Shown here: in pieces, positions 8,882 through 16,469 of the stretch
Position numbering within the stretch: position 1 is the first letter of the stretch
How the letters are laid out: each line of letters opens with the position of its first letter
DNA from: Oscillospiraceae bacterium
GTDB taxonomy: Bacteria > Bacillota > Clostridia > Oscillospirales > SIG627
Length of the DNA stretch: 49,161 nucleotides
Assembly: GCA_034925865.1 (NCBI GenBank)
Contig: JAYFRN010000024.1
Location: 1-49,161, forward strand
Direction: 5' to 3'
Made by a program: the position numbers and the translations under genes
Notes under the pieces: model-generated
What the model saw: the letters and a program-made list of their open reading frames with translations, nothing else
Told to the model about the DNA's origin: nothing
The model's database searches: none

Positions 8882-9504
8882 AAACCATAGGTGTTATAGA
8901 TTACGGAATGGGAAATCTCCACAGTGTGATAAACGCCTTGGAATTTATCGGCGTACCGGTATTCGTATCATCTGATAAGAATGAGCTGGAAAAGTCATCC
9001 GCATTAATTCTCCCGGGTGTCGGCGCGTTCGGTGACGCTTCAAAGATACTGTCAGATACGGGGCTTGACAGCTTCATCGTATCACAGGCGGAGAAAAAGC
9101 CCTTGCTTGGTATATGCCTCGGAATGCAGCTGTTGTTTGAATACAGCCAAGAATTCGGATATCACCGGGGGCTCGGGCTGATAAAAGGCGGCGTCATAAA
9201 GCTCGCCGCGAATGAAAAAAGCGTTGATTTCAGAATTCCGCACATGGGCTGGAACAAGCTCGTTATAACGCCAAACTCCGCTGGATGTCCGCTTTTACAA
9301 AATGTCGCGGACGGCTCATTTGTATATTTCGTGCATTCTTACAAAGCCTGTGCGGGCAAAGACAACCTTGTCGCCTATACGGAATACGGCGAAATTATAT
9401 CCGCGGTTGTACAAAACAAAGCTGTATACGGTACTCAGTTTCACCCTGAAAAGAGTGAGGAAGTAGGGCTTGAGATACTGCGGAGCTTTTTCAAATCGGT
9501 ATAA
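8878..9504 (+). CDS. hisH: Imidazole glycerol phosphate synthase glutaminase subunit
   Basis: The 208-residue class I glutamine amidotransferase has the nucleophile Cys in GICLGMQLLFE and the catalytic His/Glu in QFHPEKSEE. The N-terminus IGVIDYGMGNLHSV is typical. It supplies ammonia to HisF, encoded two genes downstream. Confidence 0.96.
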   Translation: MKTIGVIDYGMGNLHSVINALEFIGVPVFVSSDKNELEKSSALILPGVGAFGDASKILSDTGLDSFIVSQAEKKPLLGICLGMQLLFEYSQEFGYHRGLGLIKGGVIKLAANEKSVDFRIPHMGWNKLVITPNSAGCPLLQNVADGSFVYFVHSYKACAGKDNLVAYTEYGEIISAVVQNKAVYGTQFHPEKSEEVGLEILRSFFKSV

Positions 9505-9538
9505 AATTTACGAAATTACATGTATGGGAAGATATAGA

Positions 9539-10258
9539 ATGATAATATTACCGGCAATCGATATACTCGGCGGAGAATGCGTACGCCTATTAAAAGGAGA
9601 ATACGGAACTGCGCACCGGGTGGCCATGGATATATTTTCGGCAGCGGATAACTTCGTATCACGCGGGGCTGAATATATTCATATGGTCGATCTGGACGGT
9701 GCGAAAAGCGGTAAACCGGAAAACAACGCAGTTATTATTGAAACGGCCCGGCGCAATAATGTGCCTGTGGAGGTGGGAGGCGGCATACGTGATTTTGATT
9801 CCGTACGTCTGTACGCCGAATCCGATGTAAATATAAAAAGAATAATTCTCGGCTCCGCCGCTCTCACCAATCCTGAATTTGTAAAACGCGCCGCGGGTAT
9901 TTACGGAGACAGGATTGCCGTCGGAATCGACGCGAAAGACGGATATGTGAAAATTAACGGCTGGGCAAAGGAATCGACAACAGACTATATAACTCTTGCT
10001 CGGCTTATGGAACAGGCCGGAGTCGGCAATATCATATACACCGACATTAACCGTGACGGAACGCTGCTTGGTCCTGATTTGAACGGGCTTAAGGCTCTGT
10101 CCGAAGCGGTAAAAATAAAAATCACCGCCAGCGGAGGGATCCGCGACATATCCGATATTCTCGAATTGAAAAAACTCGGACTGTATGGCGCAATATGCGG
10201 AAAATCTCTTTACAGCGGTACGCTGTCGCTTGAAGAAGCTATAGCTATGTCAAAATAA
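9539..10258 (+). CDS. hisA: ProFAR isomerase
   Basis: A TIM-barrel protein of 239 residues, 1-(5-phosphoribosyl)-5-[(phosphoribosylamino)methylideneamino]imidazole-4-carboxamide isomerase. The catalytic Asp lies in LPAIDILGGECVRL and the second Asp in YTDINRDGTL. An earlier in-frame ATG at 9470 lies inside hisH. I chose 9539 because the protein then begins MIILPAID as in the family and GGGAAG precedes it. Confidence 0.94.
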   Translation: MIILPAIDILGGECVRLLKGEYGTAHRVAMDIFSAADNFVSRGAEYIHMVDLDGAKSGKPENNAVIIETARRNNVPVEVGGGIRDFDSVRLYAESDVNIKRIILGSAALTNPEFVKRAAGIYGDRIAVGIDAKDGYVKINGWAKESTTDYITLARLMEQAGVGNIIYTDINRDGTLLGPDLNGLKALSEAVKIKITASGGIRDISDILELKKLGLYGAICGKSLYSGTLSLEEAIAMSK

Positions 10259-10303
10259 GAAAACCCGGTTGCAGCAGCGGATGGCCGAATGAAAGGATAA
10301 ACA

Positions 10304-11074
10304 ATGCTTACCAAGAGAATTATTCCTTGCCTTGACGTAAAAGACGGCAGAGTAGTTAAGGGCGTCAATTTCGTGAATCTGCGCGACGCCGGAGATCCTG
10401 TTGAAACAGCGCGCTATTATAACACTCAGGGTGCAGACGAGCTTGTCTTTCTCGATATAACAGCCTCAAGCGATATGCGCAGAACGATTGTCAATGTGGT
10501 GGAGCGCACCGCACGCGAAATTTTTATGCCTCTGACCGTAGGAGGAGGAATCCGGACAGTAGACGATTTCAAGGAAATTCTACGAGCCGGAGCGGACAAG
10601 GTCGCAGTTAATTCGGCGGCCGTGCTCGACAAAGCGGTCATATCCCGTGCCGCTGACAAATTCGGAAGTCAATGCGTAGTCGCCGCAATAGACGCAAAGC
10701 GTGTCACGCTTCCCGGTGGAGAAACATCATACCGCGTTTTTATAAACGGCGGGCGAATCGAAACGGAGCTTGACGCCATAGAATGGGCTTGCGAGGTCGA
10801 AGCTCTCGGCGCAGGAGAAATACTTCTCACTTCCATGGATACAGATGGGACGAAGGACGGATTTGACATACCGCTGACCGCCATTATTTCGGAAAAGGTA
10901 AAAATTCCTGTAATAGCTTCCGGCGGCGGCGGTTCTTGCAGCCATTTTTATGACGTTTTTTTAAAGACGCGGGCTTCTGCCGCTCTCGCCGCGACTTTGT
11001 TTCACTACAGGGAGCTGACCATAGCCGAGGTTAAAAACTATTTGAATGAAAAGGGGGTTCCTGTAAGAATATGA
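10304..11074 (+). CDS. hisF: Imidazole glycerol phosphate synthase cyclase subunit
   Basis: The 256-residue TIM-barrel partner of HisH. The catalytic Asp residues are in [13 protein letters not shown] and [22 protein letters not shown]-like phosphate loops are present ([17 protein letters not shown]). AAAGGA precedes the start. Its stop overlaps the hisI start. Confidence 0.96.
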   Translation: MLTKRIIPCLDVKDGRVVKGVNFVNLRDAGDPVETARYYNTQGADELVFLDITASSDMRRTIVNVVERTAREIFMPLTVGGGIRTVDDFKEILRAGADKVAVNSAAVLDKAVISRAADKFGSQCVVAAIDAKRVTLPGGETSYRVFINGGRIETELDAIEWACEVEALGAGEILLTSMDTDGTKDGFDIPLTAIISEKVKIPVIASGGGGSCSHFYDVFLKTRASAALAATLFHYRELTIAEVKNYLNEKGVPVRI

Positions 11075-11490
11075 ATAAGAATACGAATGAAAATGAAAAT
11101 AAAAATAAAAATGAAAATGAAGAATCAATTCCGGACGCATATATTGATAAAGGCGCCGGGCTTTCAAAGCTTTTCATTAAGTCAGAGCTTATACCGGCGA
11201 TAATCCGCGAGCAAAGCACCGGTGATATTCTGATGCTCGCTTATATGAACGAAGAATCATTGAAAAAGACGCTTGAAACAGGAAAAACATGGTTTTACAG
11301 CCGCTCGCGTTCAAAGCTCTGGAACAAGGGCGAAACATCCGGACACTTTCAATATGTGCGTGAAATACGATATGACTGTGACTTCGATACGCTGCTTATC
11401 ACAGTGAAGCAGATTGGCCCTGCGTGTCACACCGGTGAAAAAAGCTGCTTTTTCAACATACTATACAAATCGGAGGATGAAAATTTATGA
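11071..11490 (+). CDS. hisI: Phosphoribosyl-AMP cyclohydrolase with an Asn/Glu/Lys-rich N-terminal tail
   Basis: The 139-residue product opens the adenine ring of PR-AMP. Zinc and magnesium ligands are seen in YDCDFDTLL and [11 protein letters not shown], and [19 protein letters not shown] is the family signature. The catalytic part starts near residue 31 ([15 protein letters not shown]). The first 18 residues are a low-complexity N/K/E tail encoded by a hexanucleotide-like repeat (GAAAAT/AAAAAT, 11083-11120). The start overlaps the hisF stop, and no later Met would preserve the domain. The HisE domain, often fused, is a separate downstream gene. Confidence 0.92.
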   Translation: MNKNTNENENKNKNENEESIPDAYIDKGAGLSKLFIKSELIPAIIREQSTGDILMLAYMNEESLKKTLETGKTWFYSRSRSKLWNKGETSGHFQYVREIRYDCDFDTLLITVKQIGPACHTGEKSCFFNILYKSEDENL

Positions 11491-11813
11491 AAGATACTCT
11501 CACATCGCTTTATTCCGTTGTTGAAAATAGGAAGACAAATCCCGAGGAAGGATCGTATACCTGCTATTTATTCGACAAAGGACTGGACAAAATACTTAAA
11601 AAGGTCGGGGAAGAAACGGCAGAAACGATTATTGCCGCAAAAAACGGCAGCAATGAGGAATTGAAAAACGAATTATGTGATCTTATATATCATCTCATGG
11701 TGCTTATGGTCGAACGCGGACTTCCGCTGACCGAAGTGCTCGGAGAGCTTGATGAACGAAGCGCGAAAATCGGCAATTTAAAAAAGATGAAAGCCGTTGA
11801 TAAAAACACCTGA
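11487..11813 (+). CDS. hisE: Phosphoribosyl-ATP pyrophosphatase
   Basis: The 108-residue all-alpha MazG-like pyrophosphatase is the second pathway enzyme. It has the metal-binding acidic motif [13 protein letters not shown] and [21 protein letters not shown] lies upstream and its ATG overlaps the hisI stop. It is the last gene of the operon. No convincing intrinsic terminator follows it before the infC promoter. Confidence 0.95.
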   Translation: MKDTLTSLYSVVENRKTNPEEGSYTCYLFDKGLDKILKKVGEETAETIIAAKNGSNEELKNELCDLIYHLMVLMVERGLPLTEVLGELDERSAKIGNLKKMKAVDKNT

Positions 11814-12022
11814 GTAACAATATTTAGTGAAGTAGCGGCAGAAAATTTAAACGAGATGGAATTGATCATTTTTATATCATTCATCCGTGTTTCTGCTTTC
11901 TGTACCTTTTATCATCTACACTTCAGCAGTCACTTTTAAATTTATTAAAAATATTCGTGATTACTCTGAAAATTTTCGCGAGAATTACAGCAAAAGAATT
12001 TTTGAAATAATTGAAATTACTA

Positions 12023-12051
12023 TTGACAGAACTATGCAATCGTGCTATACT
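12023..12051 (+). promoter_or_regulatory. Promoter of infC-rpmI-rplT
   Basis: TTGACA (12023-12028), a 17-base spacer and TATACT (12046-12051), with TGC immediately before the -10 box (extended -10). It is one of the strongest promoters in the window. Confidence 0.8.
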
Positions 12052-12057
12052 TAAATA

Positions 12058-12252
12058 AGTATTATAAAACAAAAAAGAGGAACCTTCGTTCTCACCTGTA
12101 TCGGCGTCATGCCTGATAAGTATACGGGTAAATAATGCTTTTTATCCGATCTGATAATAGCAATTTATTGCAGTATCGGTCATAGGATAGCAAGTGTTTA
12201 TTGCGGAGGATCTCCTCGCGCAATATTTTTTTATTTTTGGGGGTGTTTTAAC
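12058..12252 (+). promoter_or_regulatory. Leader of the infC operon, L20-leader-like attenuator
   Basis: About 195 bases of structured leader precede infC. CCGAT (12146-12150) and ATCGG (12175-12179) close a stem-loop that contains GCAAT (12160-12164). GCAAT could compete for ATTGC (12200-12204) of the terminator just downstream. This is the arrangement known for Firmicute infC-rpmI-rplT leaders, where ribosomal protein L20 binds the leader and promotes termination. The assignment rests on location and structure, not on a covariance search. Confidence 0.6.
12200..12237 (+). terminator. Attenuator terminator immediately before infC
   Basis: ATTGCG (12200-12205) pairs with CGCAAT (12219-12224), and GAGGA with TCCTC inside it. 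A T-rich run follows (12226-12237). It ends only 15 bases before the infC start, so it must be read through or prevented for the operon to be expressed. Confidence 0.75.
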
Positions 12253-12771
12253 ATCGGCGCTAGAGATCACGCAATAAACGAACAAATCAAAACCGCTCAG
12301 GTTCGTCTTGTCGGACCGGAGGGTGAACAGCTCGGCATCGTTTCCGCAAAAGAGGCATTGAGGCAGGCATATGACAAAGGCTTTGACCTTGTCGAAATTG
12401 CTCCCACCGCAAAGCCGCCCGTATGCAAAATAATGGACTATGGAAAATTCTGCTTTGAAAGCGAGAAGAAAGAAAAAGAATCTCGCAAGAAGCAAATAAT
12501 CGTAGACATAAAAGAAGTCAAGATGACCTGTCGCATCGGTCAGCATGACTTTGATACTAAAATTAACCATGCGAAACGATTCTTGGGCGACGGAGACAAG
12601 GTGAAATTTACCGTTGTGTTTTCCGGACGGGAAATGCACCACACGGATATCGGCTTTGATGTATTGAAAAACGTACAAGAGGCGTGTGCGGAATATGGCG
12701 CAGTTGAAAAACAGCCTTCGCTGGACGGGCGATATATGACCATGATAGTCGCACCGAAGCAAAAAGTATAA
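12253..12771 (+). CDS. infC: Translation initiation factor IF-3, probable AUC start
   Basis: The product has 172 residues and keeps the 30S initiation complex accurate. The family N-domain (RDHAINEQIKTAQVRLVGPE), the linker LVEIAPTAKPPVCKIMDYG and the C-domain (FSGREMHHTDIG) are all in one frame. No ATG, GTG or TTG lies before residue 36, so a TTG at 12358 would cut away most of the N-domain. An AUC at 12253, seven bases after a GGGGGTG site, gives a full-length protein. Non-canonical AUU-type starts are known for infC, where IF-3 represses its own translation. Confidence 0.88.
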   Translation: MGARDHAINEQIKTAQVRLVGPEGEQLGIVSAKEALRQAYDKGFDLVEIAPTAKPPVCKIMDYGKFCFESEKKEKESRKKQIIVDIKEVKMTCRIGQHDFDTKINHAKRFLGDGDKVKFTVVFSGREMHHTDIGFDVLKNVQEACAEYGAVEKQPSLDGRYMTMIVAPKQKV

Positions 12772-12814
12772 TCAGCGTCAGCAAAGAGTTAAATATTTAA
12801 GGAGTATGAATCAT

Positions 12815-13012
12815 ATGGGCAAGATCAAATCGCATAAGGCAACAGCGAAAAGATTTACCGTAACTAAAAGCGGCAAAGTTAAACTGAGCCATCAGGGAAG
12901 ACGCCATAAGCTTGGCAAAATGTCAACAAAACGCAAGAGAGCCCTCCGTAAGGCGGGATATATCAGCAGCACGAACGCGGCTACAATCAAAAAAATTATC
13001 CCGTACGCATAA
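12815..13012 (+). CDS. rpmI: 50S ribosomal protein L35
   Basis: The product has 65 residues, MGKIKSHKATAKRFTVTKSG, very basic, as expected of L35. An in-frame ATG at 12806 lies only one base after the GGAG site. The ATG at 12815 has normal spacing and the family N-terminus. Confidence 0.96.
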   Translation: MGKIKSHKATAKRFTVTKSGKVKLSHQGRRHKLGKMSTKRKRALRKAGYISSTNAATIKKIIPYA

Positions 13013-13039
13013 TATCGAATAACAGGAAGGTAATATAAA

Positions 13040-13396
13040 ATGGCAAGAGTAAAAGGCGCGATGATGACGCGCAAAAGAAGAAATAAAACTTTAAAGCTCG
13101 CAAAAGGATATTGGGGCGCTAAGAGTAAACACTTTAAAATGGCCAAACAGGCCATAATGAAGAGCGGCAACTATGCATTTACCGGCAGAAAGCAGAAAAA
13201 GAGAGATTTCCGCGCTCTTTGGATCACGAGAATTTCCGCTCAGGCTAAAGTAAACGGAATGAATTATTCTACCCTGATGCATGGATTAAAGCTTGCCGGC
13301 ATCGACCTCAACAGAAAGATGCTTGCCGAGCTCGCAGTTAACGACAAGGACACCTTCGCTGCTCTCTGCGTTAAATCAAAGGCGGCAAAGGCGTAA
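13040..13396 (+). CDS. rplT: 50S ribosomal protein L20
   Basis: The product has 118 residues, starting [24 protein letters not shown]-like, the canonical L20 N-terminus (here [20 protein letters not shown]). It is an early 23S rRNA assembly protein and the likely autoregulator of this operon. AGGAAGG precedes the start. Confidence 0.97.
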   Translation: MARVKGAMMTRKRRNKTLKLAKGYWGAKSKHFKMAKQAIMKSGNYAFTGRKQKKRDFRALWITRISAQAKVNGMNYSTLMHGLKLAGIDLNRKMLAELAVNDKDTFAALCVKSKAAKA

Positions 13397-13433
13397 TAAA
13401 TTCTATTGCTTTAAAACAAAATATACATTATTA

Positions 13434-13468
13434 AACGGAGCCGCGAACAATCGCAGTGCTCCGTTTTT
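13434..13468 (+). terminator. Terminator of the infC operon
   Basis: AACGGAGC (13434-13441) pairs with GCTCCGTT (13458-13465), with GCGA/TCGC stacked inside. TTTTTTC follows. Confidence 0.85.
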
Positions 13469-13663
13469 TCTTTTATTTTGATTTTACTATATGGGCCATT
13501 CGTAATGATTGCGTTGTGTAACAGATAAATATATTATTGACTTGGCAATAAAAATAATAACCGCATCAATAAGGATTACCGTTCTAATAATATAAAAAAT
13601 ATATATGAATTGGCAACAATGCCTTTACAAATAAAAAATATCATTATATAATATAAATTGTAG

Positions 13664-13876
13664 ATGAAGTCAGTATTAAATCCAATATCGACTGTGAGAG
13701 AATATGGTAATCGAACGATATTGATTTTCGTGCCATCTTGTATGAAAATAAATGGGCAGCAGTCTAATATTCATACAAGCGACTTTACACTAACTCTAAA
13801 TTTTAGAGCAGATAATAATACTTTTACAGTTCTTAAATCTTGTAAAAACGGAGGAAAACAATATTATTCAAAATAA
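13664..13876 (+). CDS. Small ORF of uncertain reality
   Basis: A 70-codon reading frame, unrecognised. It lacks a clear ribosome binding site, has no hydrophobic segment, and lies in a very AT-rich stretch. It may be non-coding or a remnant. It ends 25 bases before the next small ORF. Confidence 0.2.
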   Translation: MKSVLNPISTVREYGNRTILIFVPSCMKINGQQSNIHTSDFTLTLNFRADNNTFTVLKSCKNGGKQYYSK

Positions 13877-13901
13877 GGATGAGAATAATATATGATGATA
13901 A

Positions 13902-14057
13902 ATGAACTTAGGAATTATCGGAGGAGCGGACGGACCAACTGCAATTTTTATAACATCAGTATATAGCCGTCGCGTTTTGGCATTTATTGCAGCTGCTGTG
14001 GCAGCCATAATGACTATTATATTACTTATATCGATATCAATTAAAAAGCGTAAATAG
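13902..14057 (+). CDS. 51-residue membrane miniprotein starting like decarboxylase beta subunit
   Basis: The frame encodes 51 residues. Residues 1-19, MNLGIIGGADGPTAIFITS, resemble the Na+-binding GADGPT segment of sodium ion-translocating decarboxylase beta subunits (OadB/GcdB/MmdB). A short basic YSRR is followed by one hydrophobic helix (residues 25-47) and a KKRK tail. A full beta subunit has about 400 residues, so this is either a remnant or a separate single-span miniprotein. The ribosome binding site (AAGGATGAG) is about 18 bases away, farther than normal. Confidence 0.5.
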   Translation: MNLGIIGGADGPTAIFITSVYSRRVLAFIAAAVAAIMTIILLISISIKKRK

Positions 14058-14164
14058 ATACAGATCTCTTCTTTTTTCTGACTTATTATTTACTCGGCAA
14101 TAATAATGCCCGCATAAAGAAAAAGCTCTGGTAAATGGGATTTTCTTTCTGTTACTTTATATTT

Positions 14165-14206
14165 AACGAATAAAGCACGCCGGTCAAGCGTGCTTTATTC
14201 GTTTTC
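14165..14206 (-). terminator. Terminator closing the peptide export operon
   Basis: A perfect 16-bp inverted repeat, arms 14165-14180 and 14188-14203 (core AAAGCACGC/GCGTGCTTT), lies five bases past the stop of the last ABC exporter gene. It is symmetrical enough to work in both directions. Confidence 0.8.
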
Positions 14207-14211
14207 ATACT

Positions 14212-16455
14212 TTATGCCATGGCTTTCTTAGGTTCCGGAATATCCGTCATATTTTGATTATCATGATTATCCTGAGTATCAAGCCGCTGTCTTGCGACAA
14301 GCTCCGCAAACTTACCGTTCTTTCGGATAAGGTCATCATATGTACCGTCTTCGGCAATCCGGCCTTTTTCCAGATAAATGATACGGTCACACTGCTTTAT
14401 AGTAGAAAGCCGGTGAGCGATTACAATTCTTGTACATTTCAAGTTATTCAGCGACTCTGATACTTTCTTTTGAGTTAAATTATCAAGTGCCGATGTCGCC
14501 TCGTCAAACATCAGTATTTTTGGTTTTGGAGCAATCGCACGCGCAATCATCAGCCTCTGCCTTTGTCCGCCTGATATGCCGCCTGAGCCTTCTGAAATTA
14601 TTGTGTTCATTCCCATAGGCATTCTGCGTATATCATCGGCAATGCCGGATAATTCCGCCGCTTTCCACGCTTCGTCCATTTTAAGCCATGGAGCGGAAAT
14701 GGTAATGTTTGAATAGATATCGCCTGAAAAGAGCTTTCCGTTTTGCATAACAACGCCAACCATGCGTCGCAGCGATTTAAGATCAATAGAGTTTAGATCT
14801 TTACCGTCATAGTATACCGCTCCTTTTTGCGGTGTCTCAAAGCCAAGCATCAGGCGCATCAGCGTGGATTTGCCGCAGCCGGTCGCGCCTACGATTGCGA
14901 CATACTGACCGGGACGAATCTTGAGTGAAAGATCATTGACAACAAGCGGCATATTTTCGCTGTAGCGGAAAGAAATATTACTCAGTTCAATACCGCCTGA
15001 AAGCTTTGTCACCACCTGCTTTCCTTCTGATACCTCAGGAACAGCGTCCATGATCGGCTTTGCCATTTCAATAATCGGCTTGAACTGCGCTGCCGTAAGC
15101 GCAATAGATGCGAGCGCGAGGAACGCTCCGGATATCATGCCGTAGGCAGTATTGAAAGCATAATAATCTGCAACCGATACATGGCTTTTAACTGCGGTGT
15201 AATACATTACAATGCTTCCTATAAGCGAAATAGCAGTGTTGATAACGCTGTTTATTTTAATGAATGTCGGCGGATTATATGAAAGCTGCGTTCCCTGCGC
15301 GTAGAGATTTCCCCATTTTGCAAAAGCTCTTTTTTCCGCACCGGAAAGCTTAATTTTTTGTACACCGGTAATAAGTGCATAACTCATGCCGCTTTCTTTT
15401 GCGTTGAGTTCCATCGACTTTTTACTGATTTTCATCTGTACAAATGCAGAAATTATGGAGAATACTACAGATATTAGAATAATTACGAGTGCCGGAACCA
15501 CCAGAGCCGGAGCATATATAAAAATCTGCGATATATAGATAAGAGAGAATAAGGATGTAAGCCCTGTGGATAAAAATGTAGAGAACAACATATTGCATAA
15601 TGTGTTTATATACTGTGCACGACGGGAAAGCTCGCCGGAACTGTAATTTTTGAAAAAGCCGGCGGGCAGTGACAGTATTCGTGCCATAACCGCCGCCTGT
15701 ACCGAAATGTCCATTTTGGTGTTGATTCGCGTCATGAGAAGCGACTTGACTGAATTTATAAGCAAAGTGCTGAATGAAACACAAATCATAAAGGCGGTAA
15801 TAGCAAAGAACAGTCTCATACTTCCGCTTCCGATTACATCAGAAAATATAAGGTTGTTCAGCTTTGGCGATAACAAACCGATAAGTATTATTGCAAGTGT
15901 TGCGAAACCGAACAGAACGAAATCTGAAATCGACAGCGTGTTGACAATATATTTCATCAGTACCGAAACATTTATCTTTTTTAATGGAAATGGTTTATAA
16001 AATGCTATTGCTTCGGATTCGAACAAATTCTCGTTTTTATGATTGATTTTAACTCGTTTGCCGCTGCCTGTTTCAAAAAAGCTGTAACCTGATAAGCCCG
16101 TCGGTATCAGCGCGACTACGCTTCTGTCAGATTTGAGTATTGCGAGCATCCCGCCTATTGCGTCCTTATACCAGCCATTTTCAAGATTTACCGTACGGCG
16201 CATTATGCCGTAAGGACGCATCAGATATTCAAGTTGATCATTCATATCCCGAATCGTATCGGGAATCTCATGTGTCTTGACATTATAATACTTCAAGATT
16301 TCGTCAATAGCGTTTTTTGTTATCTTGCAGTTATCACCAAGCGCCGCTGATATTTTTGTTCCCATGACTGCGTCGGCAATTCCGATAAAGGAATCAGAAA
16401 AAACACTGTTATCGTTTTCTTTTCTTTGCTTTATCTGTTCATTAAACCATCCCAT
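14212..16455 (-). CDS. NHLM-type peptide export ABC transporter, second permease/ATPase (no peptidase)
   Basis: The protein has 747 residues. The N-terminal 160 residues have no C39 peptidase and match the accessory domain typical of the second transporter of NHLM/NHLP systems. Five or six transmembrane segments follow (about 160-450), then an ATPase with Walker A GATGCGKST, signature SGGQRQR and Walker B ILMFDEATSALD, and the switch His in IVIAHRLST. It presumably forms the export complex with the neighbouring C39-containing transporter. GGGGGA precedes the ATG, and it starts 14 bases after the previous gene. It is the last gene of the operon. Confidence 0.88.
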   Translation of the reverse strand: MGWFNEQIKQRKENDNSVFSDSFIGIADAVMGTKISAALGDNCKITKNAIDEILKYYNVKTHEIPDTIRDMNDQLEYLMRPYGIMRRTVNLENGWYKDAIGGMLAILKSDRSVVALIPTGLSGYSFFETGSGKRVKINHKNENLFESEAIAFYKPFPLKKINVSVLMKYIVNTLSISDFVLFGFATLAIILIGLLSPKLNNLIFSDVIGSGSMRLFFAITAFMICVSFSTLLINSVKSLLMTRINTKMDISVQAAVMARILSLPAGFFKNYSSGELSRRAQYINTLCNMLFSTFLSTGLTSLFSLIYISQIFIYAPALVVPALVIILISVVFSIISAFVQMKISKKSMELNAKESGMSYALITGVQKIKLSGAEKRAFAKWGNLYAQGTQLSYNPPTFIKINSVINTAISLIGSIVMYYTAVKSHVSVADYYAFNTAYGMISGAFLALASIALTAAQFKPIIEMAKPIMDAVPEVSEGKQVVTKLSGGIELSNISFRYSENMPLVVNDLSLKIRPGQYVAIVGATGCGKSTLMRLMLGFETPQKGAVYYDGKDLNSIDLKSLRRMVGVVMQNGKLFSGDIYSNITISAPWLKMDEAWKAAELSGIADDIRRMPMGMNTIISEGSGGISGGQRQRLMIARAIAPKPKILMFDEATSALDNLTQKKVSESLNNLKCTRIVIAHRLSTIKQCDRIIYLEKGRIAEDGTYDDLIRKNGKFAELVARQRLDTQDNHDNQNMTDIPEPKKAMA

Positions 16456-16469
16456 GTATTATGTCCCCC

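Noticed and set aside
12142-12762. 206-codon minus-strand ORF across infC and its leader
   Set aside because: It is antisense to a certain infC gene and a structured leader, and its sequence shows no domain.
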